Shown piece after piece: positions 14,148 through 19,264 of a stretch of 19,264 bases of DNA. The DNA is taken from the NCBI GenBank assembly GCA_016180275.1, contig JACPBN010000047.1:1-19264 (forward strand). The letters are read 5' to 3'. The stretch is from Candidatus Woesearchaeota archaeon. Lineage in GTDB: Archaea; Nanobdellota; Nanobdellia; Woesearchaeales; UBA10200. Both the position numbers and the translations under genes were made by a program. Under the pieces are notes generated by a model that saw only the letters and a list, made by a program, of their open reading frames with translations, had not been told where the DNA came from and searched no databases. Every line of letters starts with the position of its first letter. The stretch's first letter is position 1.

Positions 14148-15107
14148 TTATTTTAACCTATTTTTATCAATCTGCTCAACTAAGTCCCTATACAATCTGC
14201 TGTTAAGAGCTGCAATAAGTATCTTTTGCGGCAGTCTTGCCAATTCTCTTGTGCCATCATCTTTGACTCTGTCACCCCACATAACCTCTTCTAATCCTGT
14301 GCCATCTTCATATCTTACATGAAATCCTGCAGAATCTAAAATATATGCTCCCATACCAATATCAATAACTTTAGGGCTTTTCATCACATACCCTGCCCTT
14401 TCTAGCATTAACAAGCCTTGGATGTCGTGTGCCATTGCTTTGCCGTCATTCTTGAAAAGATTGCTTACTCTAAAGCCAAGCGCATTGTCTCCATGCAGCT
14501 CGTGCGACTGAAATGTTCCGAAAGTATGCGCACCGCCTGTTTCAATGCCAATTTCTTTGTAATCTACATGAATATGTTGTTCTCTCCCATTCTCGTCCAT
14601 CTCTACAACATTATTCTTGCCGCGTGCAATTAAGAACATTCCAGTTTCCGGATAATAAAATATTGCCAGCCTGAATCTGCAGGCATCTTGGCCTGTTCTT
14701 TCCAATATTGCTGCACAAACCGCATAATCATCACTTGTGCCGTCTTTATAATAAGAAGTGCCGTCTAAAGCATCAAGCGCAAAAAGAAATCTTGCATTGT
14801 CTTTGTTATCATATAATTGCTTTTGTACAACTGTCTGCTTCTCTGGCCCAATATTCTCTTCAACAGTGATGTATAGCTCAGGAAAATATTTTGCCATGTG
14901 CAGAAGTATCTCTTCCTGGTTGTGCATATCAACAAGAGTAACAACAGATGCAGGATTAATTTCTCCTTTAAAATCAGGATAGCTTTCAGAAACGGTTTTT
15001 CCTAAATTTTTAATGCCTTCCCTCTGAGCAAGTGTAAAATCCTTTACGCTAAGGCATGCTCTAATTATTTCTCTCTCAAGATCGGATATTGTGCAATCCT
15101 CAACCAT
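14148..15107 (-). CDS. Inositol-monophosphatase/FBPase-superfamily phosphatase
   Basis: 319 residues from the preferred start. Metal-binding motifs are in order: T-L-V-D-M-H-N-Q-E-E-I (D60), V-E-E-N-I (E83-E84) and A-L-D-A-L-D-G-T-S-Y-Y (D112, D115, G-T), equivalent to the D-P-I-D-G-T of the family. The C-terminal motif is unusual: the common W-D-x-A-A-G is replaced by D-I-G-M-G-A-Y-I-L-D-S-A-G-F. The family hydrolyses sugar or inositol phosphates with two to three Mg2+ ions; which substrate is used here is unknown. The frame extends upstream to a TTG at 15212, but those 35 extra codons overlap a duplicated piece of srp54. I prefer ATG 15105-15107, because a TATA-like AAATTTTAAATC (15131-15142) lies about 30 bp upstream and would give a leaderless message. 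Confidence 0.8.
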   Translation of the reverse strand: MVEDCTISDLEREIIRACLSVKDFTLAQREGIKNLGKTVSESYPDFKGEINPASVVTLVDMHNQEEILLHMAKYFPELYITVEENIGPEKQTVVQKQLYDNKDNARFLFALDALDGTSYYKDGTSDDYAVCAAILERTGQDACRFRLAIFYYPETGMFLIARGKNNVVEMDENGREQHIHVDYKEIGIETGGAHTFGTFQSHELHGDNALGFRVSNLFKNDGKAMAHDIQGLLMLERAGYVMKSPKVIDIGMGAYILDSAGFHVRYEDGTGLEEVMWGDRVKDDGTRELARLPQKILIAALNSRLYRDLVEQIDKNRLK

Positions 15108-15130
15108 AATACCCTGCAGAATATGTCTTT

Positions 15131-15142
15131 GATTTAAAATTT
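15131..15142 (-). promoter_or_regulatory. TATA box supporting the ATG at 15107
   Basis: AAATTTTAAATC on the minus strand, centred about 30 bp before the ATG at 15107, lies downstream of the srp54-tail duplicate. The phosphatase gene can therefore be expressed independently of vapBC. Confidence 0.4.
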
Positions 15143-15184
15143 TATTTGAGAAAACAGCTAGATGATTAATTTTATAACATAACT

Positions 15185-15240
15185 CTACCTGAACTTCATC
15201 TGCGGCATCCAACCATGCTGAAGCTTTTTCATCATTTTAC
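15185..15240 (-). pseudogene. Duplicated 3' end of srp54 (relic)
   Basis: On the minus strand this reads MMKKLQHGWMPQMKFR followed by a stop, against MMKKLQGGGMPQMKFR-stop at the true end of SRP54 (15928-15977). The 26 bp 15185-15210 are identical to 15928-15953, stop codon included. Further upstream the homology continues with synonymous and two amino-acid changes. Nothing else of srp54 is present, so this is a fragment and not a working gene. It resembles the displaced gene end left when an element integrates at the 3' end of a conserved gene. Confidence 0.85.
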
Positions 15241-15262
15241 AAATTCTTCATCATTTTACAAA
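15228..15262. repeat. 16-bp direct repeat at the vapC / srp54-relic junction
   Basis: TTCATCATTTTACAAA occurs at 15228-15243 and 15247-15262, 19 bp apart. The right copy covers the last codons and stop of vapC; the left copy overlaps the relic of srp54. It marks a junction with a small tandem duplication. Confidence 0.8.
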
Positions 15263-15649
15263 CTCCACGTTTTCTTTTTTCTCGAACTTTTCATCACCTG
15301 TCAGGAATCTTATCCCTAATTCTTCTGCAAGCTTGTATCCGACACAATCAACATAGCTGAGCTTTTCTTTCTTATTTGCCAGCTTAAATTCCATAGCTGC
15401 CCTAATGCAGCTGAATGAAATTGGAACTACAAATTTGGAATATAATACAAGATATTTATCGGCTGTTTCTTTGCCATAGTCTTTTAGCAATGAATAATAT
15501 AATTCTGCAATGTTGAATTTAGTTGTAAGAAGAATATGCCCCAGATATTTTTTGTAATCCGGATTTCCTCCGACTAATTCAATAAGGGCGTATGTGTCAG
15601 CAAGAAATATCTTAACTTCAGGGAATTCTGTCTCAGTCATATCCTTCAT
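15251..15649 (-). CDS. vapC: PIN-domain toxin (VapC-like)
   Basis: 132 residues. The PIN acidic residues are visible: D18 in FLADTYALIE, E49 in FNIAELYY, D101 in LSYVDCVGYKLA and D119 in FLTGDEKF. Together they bind Mg2+/Mn2+ for ribonuclease activity, typically against tRNA or rRNA. Length is typical of VapC. The gene overlaps vapB by 17 nt (15633-15649), the standard coupled arrangement with the antitoxin first. It ends next to the duplicated srp54 tail, so the pair may have entered as a cassette. The real start could also be the second Met (MTETEFP, residue 4). The RNA target is unknown. Confidence 0.88.
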   Translation of the reverse strand: MKDMTETEFPEVKIFLADTYALIELVGGNPDYKKYLGHILLTTKFNIAELYYSLLKDYGKETADKYLVLYSKFVVPISFSCIRAAMEFKLANKKEKLSYVDCVGYKLAEELGIRFLTGDEKFEKKENVEFVK

Positions 15650-15851
15650 CTATCTCATCCATAACCTGCTGCGTCGGCTTTTTCAGCTTTAATGTTCCAA
15701 ATGCTTTCTTTAGCTGCTGCATCTCTTCACCTATTATGATGACTTTCATATTCATTTTTGTAGAAAGATGCTCATTCTTGACTATATCAGAAGGTATAGT
15801 TATGCCTAGTGAATTTCCCCATTCCTTTGGCTTTGCCTCAAATACCTGCAT
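15633..15851 (-). CDS. vapB: AbrB/MazE-type antitoxin (VapB-like)
   Basis: 72 residues. AKPKEWGNSLGITIPSDIVK (5-24) is the classic swapped-hairpin antitoxin motif, with W-G-N-S-L-G-I-T-I-P the DNA-binding part. The C-terminal half (QQLKKAFGTLKLKKPTQQVM then DEIDEGYD) is a flexible toxin-binding tail that would occupy the VapC active site. The short leader holds a palindrome that overlaps the TATA region, which suggests autorepression by the VapBC complex. It is the first gene of the pair. Confidence 0.88.
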   Translation of the reverse strand: MQVFEAKPKEWGNSLGITIPSDIVKNEHLSTKMNMKVIIIGEEMQQLKKAFGTLKLKKPTQQVMDEIDEGYD

Positions 15852-15871
15852 TTTTGGTCACAATCTAGAGG

Positions 15872-15893
15872 TATAATTTAATTATATTTAAAC
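15872..15893 (-). promoter_or_regulatory. vapBC promoter with palindrome
   Basis: GTTTAAATATA on the minus strand (about 15884-15893) is a TATA box that gives a leader of roughly 11 nt. TATAATTTAATTATA (15872-15886) is a 15-bp palindrome around a central base, overlapping the promoter. It is a plausible VapB operator, although the sequence is entirely A+T. Confidence 0.45.
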
Positions 15894-15927
15894 CTTTCTA
15901 TGATTTTGGCGAATTTTTATAAGAATC

Positions 15928-17355
15928 CTACCTGAACTTCATCTGCGGCATCCCGCCGCCTTGAAGCTTCTTCATCATCCTTTCCATGTCTCTAGGAGAG
16001 CCGCCGCCCATCATCTTGACCATTTTCTTGCTTTGTTTATATTGCTTCAACAGCTCGCGGATTTCATTTATGCTGCAGCCACTTCCTTTAGCAATCCTTT
16101 CAATTCTGCTGCCAGAAATCAGCTCAGGATCTTCAAGTTCTTTTTTAGTGCAGCTGTTCATTATAAATTTCCATTTTTTTAATTTCCCTTCCTGCACAGA
16201 GATCATATCTTTAGGCAGTTTTAGCTGTCCCATACCTGGAATAAGCTCCATGACTTTCCCTAACGGCCCCATCTTGCTCATGGCTTCCATCTGCTGATAA
16301 AGGTCAACAAGATTGAATTTGCCAGACATGAATTTCTCACCAATATCCTTTGCTTTCTCTTCAGAAATATCTTCCATTGCTTCCTTTGCTTTCTCCAGCA
16401 AAGATTCAATGTCTCCCATGCCCAATAATCTGCCGACAAATCTTTTTGGAGAGAAATACTCTAGGTCATCCACCTTTTCTCCAACTCCAATAAATTTGAC
16501 ATTTGCAGTCGTAACATTACACGCAGATAATGCTCCACCCCCCTTAGCTGTGCCATCCAGTTTCGTTATAATGACGCCAGTAACACCGCATGCATCATGG
16601 AAACTCTGAGCCTGCTTTTGTGCTGCTTGCCCAATATCTGCGCTCAAGACAAGCAGATTCTCACTTGGCTTTATTTTGCCATTAAGTAATTTTAATTCTT
16701 CAACCAGATCTTCAGAAAGCGCATCTCTGCCTGCAGTATCTACAATAAGTATGTCGTATTTTTCATATTCATGCTGCTTTTCAAATTTTTCATAGATTCT
16801 TAATGCAGCAGTATTAATATCGCCTGTCTTTTGCGCACCTAATGCTATTTCTTTATCGCTATATACAGGAACATTGATCGCTTTTCCAACCTGCATTATC
16901 TGGTCTATTGCAGCTGGCCTATGAACATCTAATCCAATTAATGCAACTTTATATCCCCGCTTTGTGAAATATTTTGCGATCTTGCCTGTTGTTGTTGTTT
17001 TGCCTGAACCAAAGAGCCCAACTAACATGATTTTGAATGGCTCTTTTCCGTCTTTGCCTTGCTTTATTACTTTTATTTCAGAAACATCTTTGCCCAAAAA
17101 GTTTGTAAGCTCTTCATAAACAATGTTAATTAGGTGCTCTTTTTTTGTCAATACTGCAGGAGTCTGCTCTTTAGTGATCCTCTCTTTGATCATATTCGTC
17201 AGCTCAAAAACCAGCTTGACATTAACATCACTCTGTAACAAAGCTCTTTGTATCTCCTTAACTAATTCATTTATCAGCTTGTCATCTACAAAGATTGATT
17301 TTGCTATTTTGCTTAACGTGTCTTTCAATGAGCTGCCTAATTTATCGAGTACCAT
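15928..17355 (-). CDS. srp54: Signal recognition particle protein SRP54
   Basis: 475 residues, slightly longer than the usual ~440-450. It is the GTPase of the signal recognition particle; it binds SRP RNA and the signal peptides of nascent proteins and docks with FtsY. The N domain covers 1-~95. The G domain shows the P-loop GLFGSGKT (113-120), DTAGRD (206-211) and TKLDGTAKGGG (264-274). The M domain (about 310-475) is methionine-rich, with the helix-turn-helix SGSRIERIAKGSGCSINEIR that binds the RNA, and ends in a G/M-rich tail. The P-loop has phenylalanine where most homologues have glutamine (GLQGSGKT). A TATA box 30 bp before the ATG suggests a leaderless message. Its last codons and stop are duplicated at 15185-15240, beyond vapBC. 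Confidence 0.96.
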   Translation of the reverse strand: MVLDKLGSSLKDTLSKIAKSIFVDDKLINELVKEIQRALLQSDVNVKLVFELTNMIKERITKEQTPAVLTKKEHLINIVYEELTNFLGKDVSEIKVIKQGKDGKEPFKIMLVGLFGSGKTTTTGKIAKYFTKRGYKVALIGLDVHRPAAIDQIMQVGKAINVPVYSDKEIALGAQKTGDINTAALRIYEKFEKQHEYEKYDILIVDTAGRDALSEDLVEELKLLNGKIKPSENLLVLSADIGQAAQKQAQSFHDACGVTGVIITKLDGTAKGGGALSACNVTTANVKFIGVGEKVDDLEYFSPKRFVGRLLGMGDIESLLEKAKEAMEDISEEKAKDIGEKFMSGKFNLVDLYQQMEAMSKMGPLGKVMELIPGMGQLKLPKDMISVQEGKLKKWKFIMNSCTKKELEDPELISGSRIERIAKGSGCSINEIRELLKQYKQSKKMVKMMGGGSPRDMERMMKKLQGGGMPQMKFR

Positions 17356-17380
17356 ATTTATAGAGAATACTAGTATAAAG

Positions 17381-17390
17381 TTTATAAATT
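17381..17390 (-). promoter_or_regulatory. TATA box of srp54
   Basis: AATTTATAAA on the minus strand is centred 30 bp before the ATG at 17355, consistent with a leaderless or near-leaderless srp54 transcript separate from the upstream alaX. Confidence 0.5.
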
Positions 17391-17427
17391 TTTAGGAGAA
17401 ATTATTTAAATAAGCAATTTCTGTTTA

Positions 17428-18222
17428 CTACACCAGTTTGAAGTAAATCCTTCTCCTCTCAGCTCCTTTATTCTCCAATTTGATTAACTCCAGATGCCCA
17501 ATCTCACTCAAGCTCCTAACGTGTGTGCCACCATCTGCCTGTACATCAAATGGTGTATTTCCATCTTTTCCAGAACCTTCTTCGCCAATCTGCACTATTC
17601 TCAGTTCATCTACTTGTGGAGGAAGTGCAGCAGCCAATTTTACGATGCCTGGTATCTTCATTGCCTCTTCTCTCGGCAGAAAGTAAGTTTTGACTAGCAG
17701 ATTCTTATCTATGACTTCATTTGCTTTCCTGACATATTCTGCCATCTTCTCCCTATCAAAATCCTTCAACGAAAAATCTATCTTTGCTTTTTCAGTTTCT
17801 AATTGGTTGCCAGTTATCAATGCGCCTGTTTCATTATTTATGACAGTAGATAAGACATGGGAAGCTGTATGGTAGCGCTGCAAAGCATTTCTTCTCTGCC
17901 AGCCTATCTTTCCATGCACTTTATCGCCCAAATTTAGGATGCTTCCATCATTAGCAGGTTTTACTTCATGGCTAATATTTCCAGCGGCTTTTGCAACGAA
18001 TACAACTTCAAATACCTTATCGTCGCTTGCTCTTGTTAATGTGCCAATGTCATTTAATTGGCCTCCAGAATTAGGATAGAATGCTGTCTGATTTAATACA
18101 ATAAATGTATTTCCATTCTTAGGAGTATTTTCATCTTTTCCGCTTGGCGCATCTGCTACAGAAACTACTTCTGCGTCAAATTCCTGCATGTAGCTGTCAG
18201 TTAAGTAAAGTGCTGATTTCAT
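17428..18222 (-). CDS. alaX: Alanyl-tRNA editing protein AlaX (medium type)
   Basis: 264 residues. It hydrolyses mischarged Ser- or Gly-tRNA(Ala) in trans, acting like the editing domain of alanyl-tRNA synthetase. An N-terminal β-barrel carries T-A-F-Y-P-N-S-G-G-Q (46-55), the glycine-rich motif of AlaX-M. H-T-A-S-H (H118, H122) supplies two zinc ligands and A-D-G-G-T-H-V (H234) a third. The usual CxxxH position is D-G-G-T-H here, so D230 stands where a cysteine would be; I recall such DGGTH forms in medium-type AlaX but cannot verify it. Two hydrophilic loops share SGKDxNTP (27-34 and 217-224). A TATA box is present near 18246-18255, ~3 nt of leader remaining. It is divergent from hicB. Confidence 0.93.
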   Translation of the reverse strand: MKSALYLTDSYMQEFDAEVVSVADAPSGKDENTPKNGNTFIVLNQTAFYPNSGGQLNDIGTLTRASDDKVFEVVFVAKAAGNISHEVKPANDGSILNLGDKVHGKIGWQRRNALQRYHTASHVLSTVINNETGALITGNQLETEKAKIDFSLKDFDREKMAEYVRKANEVIDKNLLVKTYFLPREEAMKIPGIVKLAAALPPQVDELRIVQIGEEGSGKDGNTPFDVQADGGTHVRSLSEIGHLELIKLENKGAERRRIYFKLV

Positions 18223-18245
18223 AATTAATTATTACTAGGGAATGT

Positions 18246-18288
18246 TTTATTTAAATTTAATGCCCAAGTTGCCGAAAATTATATAAAC
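18246..18288. promoter_or_regulatory. Divergent alaX / hicBA promoters
   Basis: TTTAAATAAA on the minus strand (18246-18255) lies about 29 bp before the alaX ATG. TTATATAAAC on the plus strand (18279-18288), preceded by a CCGAAAA BRE, is centred 26 bp before the hicB ATG at 18310. Both suggest leaderless or nearly leaderless transcripts. Confidence 0.55.
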
Positions 18289-18309
18289 TAAATCAACTAT
18301 TATTATCCT

Positions 18310-18519
18310 ATGGCAGAAAAATTTAATGTGATCGTAGAACAAGGTGAAGATGGTTATTTAATATCAGATGTAGTTGAATTACCTGGTTGCCACACACAAG
18401 CGAAAACTTATGATGAATTGCTTAAAAGAACCAGAGAAGCTATTTCTGTGTATCTAAAAGCAAAAAAGCCAATAGAGATTAAGCCTAAATTCTTGAGTTT
18501 GCAACAAATAGAGGTATAA
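18310..18519 (+). CDS. hicB: HicB-like antitoxin
   Basis: 69 residues, a partial RNase H-like HicB fold: F-N-V-I-V-E-Q-G-E-D-G-Y-L-I-S-D-V-V-E-L-P-G-C-H-T-Q-A-K-T-Y-D-E-L-L-K-R-T-R-E-A-I. E-D-G-Y followed by E-L-P-G-C-H-T-Q-G/A is the family hallmark. There is no C-terminal DNA-binding domain, which is the short HicB form, so autoregulation would need another factor or the complex. It precedes hicA with one nucleotide between stop and start, an antitoxin-first order. Confidence 0.92.
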   Translation: MAEKFNVIVEQGEDGYLISDVVELPGCHTQAKTYDELLKRTREAISVYLKAKKPIEIKPKFLSLQQIEV

Positions 18520-18520
18520 C

Positions 18521-18748
18521 ATGACAAAGTTGCCCTTGCTTAATGCAAAGGAACTAGCTAAAGTTCTTCAAAGACTTGGATTTGAATTTAAACGCCAAGA
18601 AGGGAGTCATATGTTTTTTGAACATCCTGATGGAAGAACTACTGTCATTCCTAATCATCCAGGTGAGGATATTGATCGTGGATTGTTAAACAAAATAGTT
18701 AAACATGATTTACAAATTAGCAGAGAAGAGTTCTTAAGGAATGTATAA
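18521..18748 (+). CDS. hicA: HicA-like mRNA interferase toxin
   Basis: 75 residues with a double-stranded-RNA-binding-like fold. The pattern A-K-E-L-A-K-V-L-Q-R-L-G-F-E-F-K-R-Q-E-G-S-H-M-F-F-E-H-P-D-G-R-T-T-V-I-P-N-H-P-G is textbook HicA. The catalytic histidine is H30 in the GSH motif. HicA toxins cut mRNA and are neutralised by HicB, encoded one nucleotide upstream. The protein is complete. It converges with the truncated gene on the other strand, with only 5 nt between the stops. Confidence 0.93.
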   Translation: MTKLPLLNAKELAKVLQRLGFEFKRQEGSHMFFEHPDGRTTVIPNHPGEDIDRGLLNKIVKHDLQISREEFLRNV

Positions 18749-18753
18749 TCTAC

Positions 18754-19264
18754 TCACTTCACTTTATGAAACACAAACTGCCTGCCTTCTTTCTCTCGTG
18801 TTAACTTGCCTAGCATGCACAATATATAGATGCTGTACCTTATTCTTTGCGTAATATACTGCGGCTCTTCATAATTTTTGTAAAATGCAAGTGCATTATT
18901 CTTCAGGTCAATTCTTTCAGATATCTTCTCAACGATAAATGTGTTTCTTGGGAATTCCTCAATTGTTTTCTCTATCAGCTCCAGCTCTTCTTTGCTGATT
19001 ATCTGCAGATTGCCGCGGAAATTATTAACTGTGAAATAAAAATAAGCAAATTCTTTTTTGAAGATTAATGCAGGAGTTTCATCTCCGAATTTGCCAATAA
19101 GTGACAGGTTAGAATAGCTTAAGTCATTGGCGTTAACAGGATTACTTACACCATCACTACTATTTGTTAGGGTATTGTTAAGTCTAAAAAACACCTTGTT
19201 GCCTTTATCTATCAATACCAGTTTTTTTAATGCAACAAGCACATAGCAGCACTGCAAAACTCTG
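18754..19264 (-). CDS. Unknown protein, probably DNA-binding, N-terminus cut by window edge
   Basis: 169 complete codons of C-terminal sequence are in view and the frame is open at the right edge, so the start is probably outside the window. The first readable stretch (CCYVLVALKKLVLIDKGNKVFFRLN) looks like the end of a winged helix. A middle region of strands follows (FAYFYFTVNNFRGNLQIISK), then a second possible winged helix in the last 60 residues (RIDLKNNALAFYKNYEEPQY and ITQRIRYSIYILCMLGKLTR with the wing EKEGRQFVFHKV). I do not recognise the family; the nucleic-acid-binding role is an inference from secondary-structure patterns only. It converges with hicA. Confidence 0.65.
   Translation of the reverse strand, partial: RVLQCCYVLVALKKLVLIDKGNKVFFRLNNTLTNSSDGVSNPVNANDLSYSNLSLIGKFGDETPALIFKKEFAYFYFTVNNFRGNLQIISKEELELIEKTIEEFPRNTFIVEKISERIDLKNNALAFYKNYEEPQYITQRIRYSIYILCMLGKLTREKEGRQFVFHKVK

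Noticed and set aside
13860..14156. A 98-codon GTG-start open frame through the fold-back element
   Set aside because: It runs through both inverted arms and out into AT-rich flank, has no ribosome-binding site, and its similar end segments simply reflect the palindrome. I treat it as chance.

Overview
The window is AT-rich archaeal DNA. It carries archaeal information-processing genes (ribosomal protein L21e, RNA polymerase subunit F/Rpo4, SRP54, the DUF655 RNA-binding protein), an archaeal lipid gene (CDP-archaeol synthase), and archaeal families of unknown role (DUF357, COG1031-type radical SAM). Most genes are preceded by TATA boxes of the TTTAAATA or TTATATAA type 25-30 bp before the start codon, which suggests many leaderless or short-leader messages. 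Short genes, tight packing, a minimal gene style and SepF as the division protein suggest a DPANN archaeon of the Woesearchaeota/Pacearchaeota type. That placement is inference; no rRNA gene is present to prove it.

Layout. Positions 1-866 (-) hold the 5' part of a methyltransferase-like protein cut by the window edge. 1035-4133 (-) is a B12-dependent (class II) ribonucleotide reductase. Its 430-bp upstream region contains three degenerate tandem repeats, a GC-richer fold-back segment and a 25-bp direct repeat. Two radical SAM proteins follow on the minus strand (4569-5957, unassigned; 6110-7705, COG1031 type). 7810-8685 (+) carries a small DUF1871-like protein and CDP-archaeol synthase. 8750-10693 (-) holds a winged-helix protein, a DUF357 protein, an unknown 102-aa protein and an AbrB-nucleotidyltransferase fusion whose promoter contains an operator-like palindrome. 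10806-11723 (+) is an unknown protein with helical repeats. 11761-13127 (-) is the conserved cluster L21e - Rpo4 - DUF655. SepF lies divergently at 13380 (+).

Accessory DNA lies mostly to the right. At 13845-14102 there is a 258-bp fold-back, MITE-like element with 13-bp outer terminal inverted repeats, long inner inverted arms and a flanking 8-bp direct repeat, ATTTTTTA. It is followed by an inositol-monophosphatase-like gene (-), a VapBC toxin-antitoxin pair (-), SRP54 (-), the alanyl-tRNA editing protein AlaX (-), a HicBA toxin-antitoxin pair (+) and a truncated protein at the right edge. The last codons and stop of srp54 are duplicated on the far side of vapBC: 26 bp are identical and the homology extends over about 54 bp. 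vapBC therefore sits between two copies of the srp54 3' end, like a cassette that entered at the end of a conserved gene.

How the genes work together. The housekeeping genes cover dNTP supply (NrdJ), protein targeting (SRP54), translation quality control (AlaX), transcription and translation (L21e/Rpo4/DUF655), membrane lipid synthesis (CarS) and division (SepF). Two toxin-antitoxin pairs, an AbrB-nucleotidyltransferase module and a miniature mobile element are scattered among them.
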